Below are positions 9,599 to 18,354 of a stretch of 64,000 nucleotides of DNA, in pieces. Below the pieces are notes generated by a model. The model did no database searches. It saw nothing but the letters and a program-made list of their open reading frames with translations, and was not told the origin of the DNA. Origin of the DNA: Epsilonproteobacteria bacterium UBA4036 (GTDB lineage Bacteria; Campylobacterota; Campylobacteria; Campylobacterales; Arcobacteraceae); the NCBI GenBank assembly GCA_002382325.1, contig DGAG01000003.1, positions 62,001 through 126,000 of the forward strand, given 5' to 3'. Both the position numbers and the translations under genes were made by a program. Positions within the stretch are counted from its first letter, which is position 1. Each line of letters opens with the position of its first letter.

Positions 9599-11034
9599 GT
9601 GCTTAAGGCCTTTTGGTTTCGTTTTGCCATAAAAGAACAGCACGCAAACTTTAAAAGTCTAAAAATATGGTTGGGATGTTTTAATGACATTTTTAAATAA
9701 TGCAACAATATTTGAGGTCGTCTGTAAAATCCTTCTAAGATTTGGCGATACTCAAAATTTAATGTTTCCATTGAGATATTTTCAGGGGTATAAATAAAAT
9801 TCATTCCATTCATTCTGTCCCAATCTTCATCACGAATTGACGTACCATAAAGTTTAATGTATATAGGAGAACCAGGATATGGAGTAAACTTTGAAAGATT
9901 CATTGTTGTCAATGGAATGTGTTTGACAAACTCTTTGGTTTGTTCAATACTCTCTTCATTTTCACCCGGATAGCCTAACATCAATAACCCTTTACATCGA
10001 ATACCTGCTTCATGTGTCCAGTTTACAGCATTGATGGCTTGTTCAACTTTGGTGGCTTTTTTCATATTTTTAAGCATAGCATTACTGCCTGATTCCAAAC
10101 CGTAGCTGATTTCCCAACAGCCTGCTTTTTTCATTTGATGTAGAATTTCAGGGTTGATGCTGTCAACTCTGGCTGTGCAACTCCATGTCATTTTGAAATT
10201 GTTTTCTATGATCAGTTGACAAAGAGTTAAAATACGTTTTTTACTGGCAACAAACAAATCATCAACAAATTGTAAATGCACTATTCCATAGGTTTTTTGC
10301 AAATGTTGCATCATTTCAAATACTTTTGAAGGAGAGTAATAACGTATTTTAGCTCCAAATGTTGAGGTGTCGCAAAATTCGCATTTAAAAGGACAACCCC
10401 TTGATGCTGAAAAGGTCGCCACTGGTCCTTTAGGAAAATCAAAGATGGTCAAAGGGTATTGTTGTGGAAAATTAGGCAATAATTCCCATGCAGGAAGAGG
10501 TAAATCATCCAGTTCTATTTGTATTTTTCGTGGCTGGGTTTGGTGAAAATTTCCTTTTTCATCTTTGTAGATAATGCCTTCAATGATATCAATACTTTCT
10601 TGATTTTTTAAAGCAAATAAGAGTTTGGATAAGGTAATTTCTCCTTCGTGCAAAACAGCAATGTCAAATGAGTCAAAACGCTGCATGGTCTCTAAGCCCA
10701 TAGAAGAAATATGAGGTCCACCTACCAATATTTTAATTTCAGGGGAGAATTTTTTAATGCCTTGTGCAATTAAATTGGCATTGTGTACTCCTACAGTAAA
10801 CAAAGTTATCCCTACAACTGTAGGCTTTTGTTGGATGATTTTATCAATAACATCTTCAACATTAAGTCCTTCAATGGCACTTTCTATTATAGAACAAGTA
10901 AAGCCATCTTTTTTCACTTGAGCTGCTAAATGAAGTAGCCCTAAAGAAGGAGAACGATTTGAAATGTGTTTCACACAATCAAAGCCTTTGGCTATTTGTT
11001 CGTAAGGAGGATTGACAAAAATAATATCCATCAT
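9595..11034 (-). CDS. B12-binding-domain radical SAM enzyme
   Basis: The 479-residue protein has an N-terminal cobalamin-binding-like Rossmann domain (about 1-150, with VVGITLF and ILVGGPHIS strands). A radical SAM barrel follows, with the 4Fe-4S cysteines Cys214, Cys218 and Cys221 (CPFKCEFC). A second conserved stretch, ELSYGLES-like EISYGLESGS, binds SAM. The closest functional class is the large B12-radical-SAM group that does methylations and ring or chain rearrangements. Its reaction here is unknown; it might methylate the polyene or ring. Such enzymes are not core parts of classical aryl-polyene pathways. It is in tight overlap with genes on both sides. Confidence 0.85.
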   Translation of the reverse strand: MMDIIFVNPPYEQIAKGFDCVKHISNRSPSLGLLHLAAQVKKDGFTCSIIESAIEGLNVEDVIDKIIQQKPTVVGITLFTVGVHNANLIAQGIKKFSPEIKILVGGPHISSMGLETMQRFDSFDIAVLHEGEITLSKLLFALKNQESIDIIEGIIYKDEKGNFHQTQPRKIQIELDDLPLPAWELLPNFPQQYPLTIFDFPKGPVATFSASRGCPFKCEFCDTSTFGAKIRYYSPSKVFEMMQHLQKTYGIVHLQFVDDLFVASKKRILTLCQLIIENNFKMTWSCTARVDSINPEILHQMKKAGCWEISYGLESGSNAMLKNMKKATKVEQAINAVNWTHEAGIRCKGLLMLGYPGENEESIEQTKEFVKHIPLTTMNLSKFTPYPGSPIYIKLYGTSIRDEDWDRMNGMNFIYTPENISMETLNFEYRQILEGFYRRPQILLHYLKMSLKHPNHIFRLLKFACCSFMAKRNQKALST

Positions 11035-11573
11035 AGGGTGCTTCTTCTTTTTTCAAAAATGTACTGTTTGTGTAAATATTGAGCAAGACCCGCTAAGATT
11101 AAAATCAAGTAGCCACCAATGGAGCTGTAAAAAACCCAAAAGTTGATGTTCTCACCCAAATACGCATACACATGTAATCCTAAATTTACCAGACTAATTA
11201 TAACCCAAAAAAGAGTTGATTTTTGAATATACTCTTTTTGTTCTGCATCAAATTCTTGTTTAGAAAAACGTTTGGCAAAAGTCAAAATGATGGATTCTTT
11301 TTTAAAATAAGAGATACAAAAGATTCCCGTAATAAAAGCCGTTATCACCAAAGGTAGAATTTTTAAGACCATAAAACTGTCCAATAAAAAAGTCAGTAAT
11401 CCTACACAAAAATACAACAAGGGGAAAAGGGCACTCTTAATGCCATTTTTTAAACAAAAGAGTGTCCAGATAAAACTGGCACCCAAAATAACCAAAGAAA
11501 CCGTTTTGATATCAAATGTTTTAAGTGCAAAAAAAATTAAAGGTGCATACAAAAAAGCCAAAACGGTATTCAT
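11031..11573 (-). CDS. COG4648-type integral membrane protein
   Basis: The 180-residue protein is almost entirely hydrophobic, with about six predicted helices separated by short charged loops; a basic loop (FKKESIILTFAKRFSKQ) lies near the middle. Its size and location match the COG4648 family found in aryl-polyene clusters beside acyltransferase and glycosyltransferase genes. Its biochemical role is unknown; association with lipid anchoring or flipping is a reasonable guess. The gene ends in a 4-bp overlap with the radical-SAM gene and starts 3 bp after the ketoreductase gene. Confidence 0.7.
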   Translation of the reverse strand: MNTVLAFLYAPLIFFALKTFDIKTVSLVILGASFIWTLFCLKNGIKSALFPLLYFCVGLLTFLLDSFMVLKILPLVITAFITGIFCISYFKKESIILTFAKRFSKQEFDAEQKEYIQKSTLFWVIISLVNLGLHVYAYLGENINFWVFYSSIGGYLILILAGLAQYLHKQYIFEKRRSTL

Positions 11574-11576
11574 GGC

Positions 11577-12275
11577 TTATCGTACCATCGCTCCACTGAT
11601 ATTTAGCACTTCACCACTGACATACGAGGCATTTACACCTATAAAATAGGCACATTGGGCAACTTCAGCAGCTTTTCCAAATCGTCCTAAAGGAATAGCT
11701 TTTTTGAGTTCTTTGCTGTTGGGAATGTTTTCTATCATTTCAGACTCAATAATACCAGGGGCAAGGGCATTGACGCGTATATTGTATCTTCCAAGTTCAA
11801 TGGATAAACTTTTTGTAAAGGCAATCACACCTCCTTTACTTGCGCTGTAATTGGCTTGTCCTGCATTGCCTCCCAGACCTGAGATAGATGCAACATTGAC
11901 AATACTTCCACTTTTTTGCATCATCATATTTCGAGAAATCATTTTAGTTACGTAGTACATCCCTGTTAAATTGGTATTAATCACATCTTCCCATTCCTCA
12001 TCACTCATAAAGAAAAAGAGGTTGTCTTTGATGATACCTGCGTTGTTGATTAAGACATCAACGCTTAGATTTTCTAAAGCTTCTTTGATAGAAGTTTTGT
12101 CTTGCATATTAAAACAGATAAGCTCACCTTGGGCGTTAATCTCTTCTAAAAGTGCGTGAGCTTTCTCTTTATTGCTGTTATAATGGATATAAACAAAGTA
12201 ACCATTTTTAGCATACTCTTTTACAATCGCTTCTCCAATACTTCCTGTAGCTCCTGTGACTAATACTTTTTTCAT
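11577..12275 (-). CDS. 3-oxoacyl-ACP reductase (SDR family, FabG-like)
   Basis: This 232-residue short-chain dehydrogenase has the NAD(P)-binding TGATGSIGEAI motif at the N-terminus, NNAG at about residue 79, a catalytic Ser in VASISG and the YSASKGG Tyr-Lys pair. It would reduce the 3-keto group after each condensation by the cluster ketosynthases, before dehydration by the hotdog proteins. At this size and position it corresponds to the ketoreductase of aryl-polyene clusters rather than the housekeeping fabG of fatty acid synthesis. Confidence 0.9.
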   Translation of the reverse strand: MKKVLVTGATGSIGEAIVKEYAKNGYFVYIHYNSNKEKAHALLEEINAQGELICFNMQDKTSIKEALENLSVDVLINNAGIIKDNLFFFMSDEEWEDVINTNLTGMYYVTKMISRNMMMQKSGSIVNVASISGLGGNAGQANYSASKGGVIAFTKSLSIELGRYNIRVNALAPGIIESEMIENIPNSKELKKAIPLGRFGKAAEVAQCAYFIGVNASYVSGEVLNISGAMVR

Positions 12276-12295
12276 TTTTCTTCTTTTTTATAAAA

Positions 12296-13306
12296 TTATT
12301 TATAATCTTGTATTACAGAATATGTAATATCTAGATTAGTTGCTTTAATGACATTAATTCTTAATCCTTTAAAACCTATTATTGTTGGTTTATTTGAATT
12401 TACTTCATATTCAATGTCTTGAGTGAAAGCAGGTCTTGCCATATCATTTTTAAACTCTCTAAATGATATTTTTATTTTGTTATCAACTTTTCCCTGATAC
12501 AAAGCTTGGTATTTAAATGAATCTTCAGTATAGTAGGTGTCTTGGATTGGTATATAAGGAATTTTTTTATCTAATGAATATAAATGTGATTCATTTTGCA
12601 AAGCATAGTGACTAAATAAGCCATCATTATTTTTGTCTATTATACAAAACTCTTCTTCACAAATTGTTTTATATTTTTTCTCTGGCCATTCTAGAAGTTT
12701 ATAGTAACCATTAAACTTTATATTATATTCTGCTCTTTCTCTTCCATATTCATCTTTGGGTGCAACAGAAATAGTTTCATTTACTGTAATGGTATATGTA
12801 TCAAAAATGGCTTGTTTAATTTTTTCAAATATTGATTCACCAATTTCTTTTTTAGAAATTTGATTTAAGGTTGGAATATAAATAATTTGTATTCTTTCTT
12901 TTATATCTTGATTATGATATTCCATAGGTAAATCAATGAAATTAATTTCAAAGTTCTTTGAAATTATTATATACTTAGAAGGTTTATTAAGAGGGTATAA
13001 TTCTTCTCTACCTTGAATAGCACTATGTGAAAAATATCCATTATTTTGAGTATCAATTAAACAGATTTTATTTAATAAGCAGATACTTTTATAAAAATCT
13101 TTAGGCCATTTCTTTAAATGGTATAAATCTTCACTGTTGGGTTCAATGTAGAATTCTTTTTTTGTCCCAATTTTGTTTTCATAATAACCATTTATTGGTT
13201 CTGAAAGTTGAACTTTCATTATTGGAGTATAAATTGTGGGTTGTGCAATATTTTTTGTACAACCTATGAAAAATAAGCAAAGAAAAGCAAAAATAAGAAT
13301 TCTCAT
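12296..13306 (-). CDS. Unknown lipoprotein with duplicated EF-hand-like loops
   Basis: The 336-residue product has a lipoprotein signal (MRILIFAFLCLFFIGC; the Cys at 16 is the lipidation site). The mature part holds two related units of about 70 residues. Each has a WP-[KD]-x-[FY]-K-[ST]-IC segment, a paired Cys (CLLNKICLID and CEEEFCIID) and an Asp/Asn-rich loop ending in FSH (DTQNNGYFSH and DKNNDGLFSH) that resembles a calcium-binding EF-hand loop. I recognise no family. It is inserted between the ketoreductase and ammonia-lyase genes of the biosynthetic operon, with its own AAGGA ribosome site, and its composition looks more AT-rich than its neighbours. Confidence 0.75.
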   Translation of the reverse strand: MRILIFAFLCLFFIGCTKNIAQPTIYTPIMKVQLSEPINGYYENKIGTKKEFYIEPNSEDLYHLKKWPKDFYKSICLLNKICLIDTQNNGYFSHSAIQGREELYPLNKPSKYIIISKNFEINFIDLPMEYHNQDIKERIQIIYIPTLNQISKKEIGESIFEKIKQAIFDTYTITVNETISVAPKDEYGRERAEYNIKFNGYYKLLEWPEKKYKTICEEEFCIIDKNNDGLFSHYALQNESHLYSLDKKIPYIPIQDTYYTEDSFKYQALYQGKVDNKIKISFREFKNDMARPAFTQDIEYEVNSNKPTIIGFKGLRINVIKATNLDITYSVIQDYK

Positions 13307-13316
13307 TGTATTTCCT

Positions 13317-14837
13317 TTAAATTAATTTGGCTTGTTCAATCAGTTTAACCATGGCACGAATATCAATGTCCATTCGTCTGTCTTCATGTAAAGGTTTGAC
13401 TAAAGCTCGAATTTCATTGTAAATATTTTTCAAATGAGGAGATACTTGATCTTTCCCTCGAATATCCACTGCTTGTGCCATTCCAATAAATGCAATAGAA
13501 AGCATATTATACAGTTCAGGAATCATTTTTGCAAAATCATTGGCTGCGGTTGTTCCCATAGAAACTTTGTCTTGATTTAAAGATTCTGTGGGTCGTGAGT
13601 GAATTGAAGCTGCTGTGGTATTTTTAATCACATCGGCGCTCAAAGAACTAAGGCTGATTTGCATTGCTTTAAATCCGTGATAAAAAGGCTCTTGTGATAA
13701 TTTTAAATTTTCACCCAATCCTCGGTTAAATTTGTGGTCAACTAATAATGCAAATTCTTTGTCCAATAAATCGGCTAAATTAGCAGCACAAATTTTCAAA
13801 GTATCCATGGCATGAGCCACATAACCACCGTAGAAGTTTCCTGAAGTGTAAATCACTTGGTTTTCTCCATCAATAAGTGGATTATCATTGACAGAGTTAA
13901 TTTCTGTTTCTACCCAATTTTTTGAAATGTCTAAGTTATCTCTTACCACCCCTAAAACTTGTGGGGCACAACGCATAGAGTAATTATCTTGGATATTTAA
14001 GTCATTGTCTGCAAAAAATTTGTCATATCGGTCATCTCTACCGTGAGTAAGCTTTGAACCAGCAATTTTATTTTTGATATTTTTTGCAGTGGCAATTTGT
14101 CCGCTAAATGGTTTTGAATCATGTACAAAATCTGCAACAGGGGTATCATCTCCCAATAAAACTTCAAACATACCTGCCACAAACGATTCCATGCTGTTTA
14201 AAATAATTTCAAACTCTTCAATGGCAGCAAGCGCAATTGCACTCATTACGGTTGTTCCATTCATAATGGCTAAAGCTTCTTTAGGTTTAAACTCATAAGG
14301 AGTAATGTTAAGTTCATTATAGACTTCCATCACATCTTTGATTTCACCTTTATAATAGACTTCCCTCTCACCTGCAATAACTGCTGCAATATAAGAAAGT
14401 GGTGTTAAATCTCCACTCGCCCCAACTGAGCCTTGTGATGGAATGACAGGAATAATATCTTTTTCTATGAGCATTTCTAATCGGTGAAGTAACTCAACAC
14501 TTACACCTGAACGTGCTTTACTCAAAGAGATGGTTCTCATAATTACAGCGTATCGACACACTTTATATGAAAGATTTGCCCCAATTCCACATCCATGAAA
14601 TCTAAAAAGGTTTTTTTGCAATGTTTTACTGTCTTCAAACGTCACATAGTTTTTTCCACTTGCTCCATAACCTGTCGTGATTCCATAAATAGGTTTCCCA
14701 TCTTTTATTTGGTTCATTAAAAAATCATGGGTATGATTAATATAGTCCAAAAACGTTTGCTCTTTTGATATTTCAACACCCGATGCGGTTTTAATTTCAT
14801 CTAAAGTGATATATCGCTTATCAATTAATAAATTCAT
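13317..14837 (-). CDS. Aromatic amino-acid ammonia-lyase (HAL/TAL/PAL family)
   Basis: This is a 506-residue enzyme with the ASG triad at 140-142 (GSVGASGDL) that cyclises to the MIO prosthetic group. It also has YGITTGYG around Tyr51 and NDNPLID further on, all family hallmarks. The substrate-selectivity pair in LFRFHGCG is Phe80-His81. Known enzymes have Ser-His (histidine), His-Leu (tyrosine) or Phe-Leu (phenylalanine), so this pair does not settle the substrate. The context argues for tyrosine or phenylalanine and a coumarate/cinnamate starter. The ATG at 14837 is chosen because it has a GGGAG site and an ATGA overlap with the acyltransferase gene. Confidence 0.9.
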   Translation of the reverse strand: MNLLIDKRYITLDEIKTASGVEISKEQTFLDYINHTHDFLMNQIKDGKPIYGITTGYGASGKNYVTFEDSKTLQKNLFRFHGCGIGANLSYKVCRYAVIMRTISLSKARSGVSVELLHRLEMLIEKDIIPVIPSQGSVGASGDLTPLSYIAAVIAGEREVYYKGEIKDVMEVYNELNITPYEFKPKEALAIMNGTTVMSAIALAAIEEFEIILNSMESFVAGMFEVLLGDDTPVADFVHDSKPFSGQIATAKNIKNKIAGSKLTHGRDDRYDKFFADNDLNIQDNYSMRCAPQVLGVVRDNLDISKNWVETEINSVNDNPLIDGENQVIYTSGNFYGGYVAHAMDTLKICAANLADLLDKEFALLVDHKFNRGLGENLKLSQEPFYHGFKAMQISLSSLSADVIKNTTAASIHSRPTESLNQDKVSMGTTAANDFAKMIPELYNMLSIAFIGMAQAVDIRGKDQVSPHLKNIYNEIRALVKPLHEDRRMDIDIRAMVKLIEQAKLI

Positions 14838-15700
14838 TTTTTCTCCCAAAAATTGTAAAAATTAAACCATTGAAAAGGGTGTTTAATCAGTGTGTTGCTT
14901 AAAATTTGCACATACTGTTCAATTCCTTTGTGAATAGCATCATTTTCATTTAACGTGTAATCTAATTCTATTTTCTCAAATATCATTTCATAGGTTTTGA
15001 TGGTTTGGTAAACAACAAAAATCACCATAATCGGTTTTTTTGTTTTATAGGCAAACAAAAATGGATTTTTATTAAAATGTGCCGTGTCATTAAAAAAAGG
15101 CATAGCGTATTCATATTTCTCATTTAAGGCGCGATCTCCCATAAAAGCAACCGATTCGTTGTTTAATAAAGCTGTACCAATACTAATCGAGGTCGCAATA
15201 TTTCCTTTGGATAAATCAATAATATTCACACACGCTTCATTTTTTTTATTGATCATGGCTTCAAATTCTTTGGCATTTTGTATCATGGCTTCATTCATTA
15301 CTACATTGATTTTAACATCACTTGCACTAAAATAGTTACTGGCAACTGCCCAACCACCAAAGTGATTAGAAAGCAATATTGAGCCATTTTTAACTTCACT
15401 TAAAAGTTGTTCTCGATTTTGATTGATAAAATGATAATTTTCAGGATGGGCTTTTGAAATAAATCGATCGCTGGTAGCTACGGCATAATTAAACAGATGA
15501 TTAAAAAAGTTTTTATGTGAAAAAGGAATATTTAAATGAGCATAATAATCTTTGAGTGCGACTTTGACATTTTTTGCAAATAAAAAATAGTACAATACAA
15601 CCGCGTATAAACTGTAATACACACTTGCATAACCAAACCAGTTGTAAAAAGTATATAACGTTTTTACAACAACTCCACCTACACGTTGTTTTGCTGCCAT
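14834..15700 (-). CDS. LpxL/HtrB-like lipid acyltransferase
   Basis: The 288-residue protein has an N-terminal hydrophobic segment (about 15-45) and a lysophospholipid-acyltransferase-like core. The HxxxxD/E-type active site appears as SNHFGGW (about residue 110). Such acyltransferases in aryl-polyene and flexirubin clusters are thought to couple the polyene acyl group to a glycolipid or dialkylresorcinol anchor. It lies between the glycosyltransferase and ammonia-lyase genes, overlapping both (TAATG and ATGA). Confidence 0.8.
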   Translation of the reverse strand: MAAKQRVGGVVVKTLYTFYNWFGYASVYYSLYAVVLYYFLFAKNVKVALKDYYAHLNIPFSHKNFFNHLFNYAVATSDRFISKAHPENYHFINQNREQLLSEVKNGSILLSNHFGGWAVASNYFSASDVKINVVMNEAMIQNAKEFEAMINKKNEACVNIIDLSKGNIATSISIGTALLNNESVAFMGDRALNEKYEYAMPFFNDTAHFNKNPFLFAYKTKKPIMVIFVVYQTIKTYEMIFEKIELDYTLNENDAIHKGIEQYVQILSNTLIKHPFQWFNFYNFWEKK

Positions 15701-16416
15701 TAAAAGATACCCTTTAATAAAAATAGTCGTTGTAAGAAAAGTTTTAAGTGCAACAGAGTGATAGAAACAGTATCTTTATAATTATCAAAATGACTTACTC
15801 TCTCTTCTGGCGTGGGATAATAACACTCTATAATCACATCTTTGATTTTTTTATGTTTCCAAAAGTGTTTGACTAAAACTTCAGCTTCAAAATTGAAACG
15901 CTTGCTTTTGATATTTAAATCTAAAATCGATACAGGATAAAGCCTAAATCCCGTGAGTGAATCACTGATAGGATAACCGCTGTTTAGACGAATCCAAAAG
16001 TTATGAAAGGCTCGTCCGACTTTTGATTTAGTAGGGACATTATCAATATTAAAATTTCGAGACCCAATAATAAGTTCATTGTGCCCACAAACGGCTTGTG
16101 TGAGTTTATTGATTTCACTGGCTAAGTGTTGACCATCTCCGTCCATACTGACAAAATAGTCAAAGCCAAACTCTTTGACTTTTTTTGCTCCTGTTAAAAT
16201 GGCTTGTCCTTTGCCTAAATTTATTTCATGCCGAAGCAGCGTAAGCCTTGGGTGAGGGGAAACTAAATCGGCAACTTTAGTGTACGAACCATCATCAACA
16301 ATAATAAGTTCATAGCCAAGGTCTATGACATCTTTAGCAACACGTGCAATGGTTTTGGGATTATTATATGTTGGAATAACAACGACTTTTTTAGTTTGTG
16401 ACAAATGTACACTCAC
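15700..16416 (-). CDS. GT2 family glycosyltransferase (DPM1-like)
   Basis: The 238-residue protein has a GT-A fold: VVIPTYNNP at the N-terminus, VDDGS near residue 40, and the metal-binding DGDGQH motif near residue 94. It belongs to the dolichol-phosphate-mannose-synthase-like group that adds a sugar to a lipid. In the operon it would provide the sugar part of a lipid anchor that the neighbouring acyltransferase then acylates; this follows by analogy with aryl-polyene clusters. A GTG start at 16416 gives a 26-bp overlap with the dehydratase gene; a TTG about 12 bases further in is also possible. Confidence 0.85.
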   Translation of the reverse strand: MSVHLSQTKKVVVIPTYNNPKTIARVAKDVIDLGYELIIVDDGSYTKVADLVSPHPRLTLLRHEINLGKGQAILTGAKKVKEFGFDYFVSMDGDGQHLASEINKLTQAVCGHNELIIGSRNFNIDNVPTKSKVGRAFHNFWIRLNSGYPISDSLTGFRLYPVSILDLNIKSKRFNFEAEVLVKHFWKHKKIKDVIIECYYPTPEERVSHFDNYKDTVSITLLHLKLFLQRLFLLKGIF

Positions 16417-16714
16417 TGCATTTTTTATTTTCTTTGGTGGTAATTATTTTGTAGTGATTATTCTCTTTTTTTTCAATATGAAATAAAATGGTATCTAAAG
16501 GAAAAATGGGTTGAACAAATTTGGCTTTGATAATTTTATAAACACGTTTATTGAGCAATAAAGCGGCAATATCAATGTGTAAAAACCCCGGTAAAAGTGG
16601 ATTGTTAGGAAAATGTGCTTGAAAAATAGGGTGCTTCTCATTTGTAAATTGAACTTCATATTCAATTAACGTATCAGAAACTCTTGAGTCAAGAGTGTTA
16701 TACAAATCTTTCAA
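16391..16714 (-). CDS. Hotdog-fold 3-hydroxyacyl-ACP dehydratase-like protein
   Basis: This small protein of 107 residues has the FabA/FabZ-type active-site region FQAHFPNNPLLPGF (about 32-45), where His35 would act as the base. Its size and its position at the head of the operon match the single-domain dehydratases (ApeI-like) of aryl-polyene clusters. They convert the 3-hydroxyacyl intermediate to the trans-enoyl chain and so create the conjugated system. The start is a TTG with an AGGAG about 11 bases upstream. A thioesterase role cannot be excluded. Confidence 0.75.
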   Translation of the reverse strand: MKDLYNTLDSRVSDTLIEYEVQFTNEKHPIFQAHFPNNPLLPGFLHIDIAALLLNKRVYKIIKAKFVQPIFPLDTILFHIEKKENNHYKIITTKENKKCSECTFVTN

Positions 16715-16779
16715 TGAAAAATACTCCTAAATAATATCTATGATGATTTTTTGATATTTTATCAAAAGTAAACTAAGTA

Positions 16780-16785
16780 TATAAT
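16780..16785 (+). promoter_or_regulatory. -10 element of the divergent promoter region
   Basis: The 97-bp gap between the two divergent biosynthetic operons contains a perfect TATAAT, within TATATAATAATG, about 27 bp upstream of the flavoprotein start. No strong -35 is seen at the right distance; a TTGATA at 16751 is too far. Weak -35 boxes are usual in Campylobacterota. The opposite operon presumably uses the same gap. Confidence 0.45.
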
Positions 16786-16811
16786 AATGTCTTTAATTCC
16801 AAGGAGAAGAA

Positions 16812-18023
16812 GTGGAGAAATGTGACGTTTTAATTATTGGCGGCGGACCAAGTGGTTCAGTTGCAGCGTGTAAACTTTTAAAAGAAGGCTTTAGTGTAAT
16901 CATTTTGGAAAAATTGGATTTTCCTCGATTTGTGATCGGAGAATCACTTTTACCAAGATGTAATCAAATTTTAGATGACAACGGTTTAATCGATATCATT
17001 CAAGACCAAAAATATATGGTCAAAGGTGGAGCTATTTTTATCAATGAAAATAAAGAAGAACAATACATTGATTTTCGAAAAAATTTAGGACAAAAATGGG
17101 GGACAAGTTTTCAAGTAAAGCGTGAAGAGTTTGATAATGTGCTGTTACAAAGTGCTCAAAAACTTGGAGCAGATGTCAGACATGGTTATGAAGTGCTTGA
17201 TTATGATAATGAAAAAAATCAAATTACGGCAAAAGACAAAAAGGGACAAATTAAAGAGTTTGAAGCACGATTTGTTTTAGATGCTTCAGGATATGGAAGA
17301 GTATTGCCAAAACTTTTGGATTTGGATATTCCGTCAGATTTAAAACTTAGAAATGCCATTTTTACACGAGTTAAAGGGGAATTTAGACGAGAAGGAGATG
17401 CTGAAGGTTTCATTGATATTGTCATTCATGACGACAATCAAGCATGGCTTTGGGTTATTCCTTTTAGTGATGGGACAACATCATTTGGTGTAGTATGTGA
17501 AGAGGAGTATTTTAAAAAAACAGGCTTAAGTAAAGAAGAGTTCTTTGATAAAGTTATTGGTGAACACAGTTATTTAAAAGAGAAGTTTAAAGATGCTCAA
17601 AAAATTGCACCCGTAGGTATCATCAATGGTTACTCTGCTGCAATTAAAAAAATGACAGGAAAAGGGTATGCTTTAAGTGGAAATGCAACAGAATTTTTAG
17701 ACCCTGTTTTTTCTTCTGGGGTAACTTTAGCATTAGAATCTTCAAATAAAGTGGCAGAACTCATTAGTAAAGAGTTAAGGGGAGAAACGGTTGATTGGAA
17801 AAAGGAGTATGAAGATTATATGATGATTGGTATTAATGTTTTCAGAGAGTTTGTCTATGCATGGTATGAAGGTAAACTCAGAAAAATATTTTACACAAAA
17901 AACAAATCAGAGATAATCCAAAAATCAATCAGTTCAATTTTGTCGGGATATGTTTGGGATGAAAATAACTATTTTGTAAAAGATACTCGAGAAAAAATAA
18001 ACGCATTAGCTGGAATGGTTTAA
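16812..18023 (+). CDS. FAD-dependent oxidoreductase of the tryptophan-halogenase-like family
   Basis: The 403-residue flavoprotein has the N-terminal dinucleotide motif GGGPSG (10-15), a GESLLPRC stretch at 43-50 and WLWVIP at 212-217. The last matches the WxWxIP signature of flavin-dependent halogenases, and Lys71 in the KGGAIF segment is a candidate for the halogenase lysine. It may chlorinate the aryl ring, as in flexirubin and xanthomonadin-type pigments, or hydroxylate it; related monooxygenases share much of the sequence. The GTG start has an AAGGAG site five to six bases upstream. It opens the plus-strand operon. Confidence 0.8.
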   Translation: MEKCDVLIIGGGPSGSVAACKLLKEGFSVIILEKLDFPRFVIGESLLPRCNQILDDNGLIDIIQDQKYMVKGGAIFINENKEEQYIDFRKNLGQKWGTSFQVKREEFDNVLLQSAQKLGADVRHGYEVLDYDNEKNQITAKDKKGQIKEFEARFVLDASGYGRVLPKLLDLDIPSDLKLRNAIFTRVKGEFRREGDAEGFIDIVIHDDNQAWLWVIPFSDGTTSFGVVCEEEYFKKTGLSKEEFFDKVIGEHSYLKEKFKDAQKIAPVGIINGYSAAIKKMTGKGYALSGNATEFLDPVFSSGVTLALESSNKVAELISKELRGETVDWKKEYEDYMMIGINVFREFVYAWYEGKLRKIFYTKNKSEIIQKSISSILSGYVWDENNYFVKDTREKINALAGMV

Positions 18024-18043
18024 TACAATATAAGAGATATAAA

Positions 18044-18069
18044 AGCGCAAAAACGATATAATCTGCGCT
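18044..18069 (+). promoter_or_regulatory. Promoter of the second ACP gene with an inverted repeat around the -10 box
   Basis: A TATAAT at 18057-18062 lies between the arms of a perfect 6-bp inverted repeat, AGCGCA (18044-18049) and TGCGCT (18064-18069). It is about 35 bp upstream of the ACP ATG. The symmetry around the -10 box could be an operator that blocks RNA polymerase, or a weak hairpin terminator of the flavoprotein transcript. The sequence alone does not decide between these. Confidence 0.45.
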
Positions 18070-18096
18070 AAAAATTGACTTTAAGGAACAAAATAA

Positions 18097-18354
18097 ATGG
18101 CAATTGCAAGCAACGAATTCAAGCAAGTTTTAATTGACGGTTTAAAGCTTGAAGATATTAGTGTTGAAGATATCAATGACAGCGATGCACTTTTTGGAGA
18201 TGAGGGATTGGGATTGGATTCGGTGGACTCAATTGAGCTGGTTTTAATTATTGAAAAAGAGTATGGAGTAAAGATTCAAAATCCCGAACTCTACAATGAA
18301 ATTTTTTCTTCGGTAGAGAATTTACTAAAATACATCAATGAAAATCTCAAATAA
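18097..18354 (+). CDS. Acyl carrier protein (second copy)
   Basis: The product has 85 residues and is strongly acidic, with the phosphopantetheine motif LGLDSVDSIE; Ser42 is the attachment site. It differs clearly from the cluster's other ACP (3502-3768), so the two probably serve different ketosynthases or different steps (starter loading versus extension). An AAGGAAC site precedes the ATG. Its 3' end overlaps the following ketosynthase gene by 17 bp. Confidence 0.9.
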   Translation: MAIASNEFKQVLIDGLKLEDISVEDINDSDALFGDEGLGLDSVDSIELVLIIEKEYGVKIQNPELYNEIFSSVENLLKYINENLK

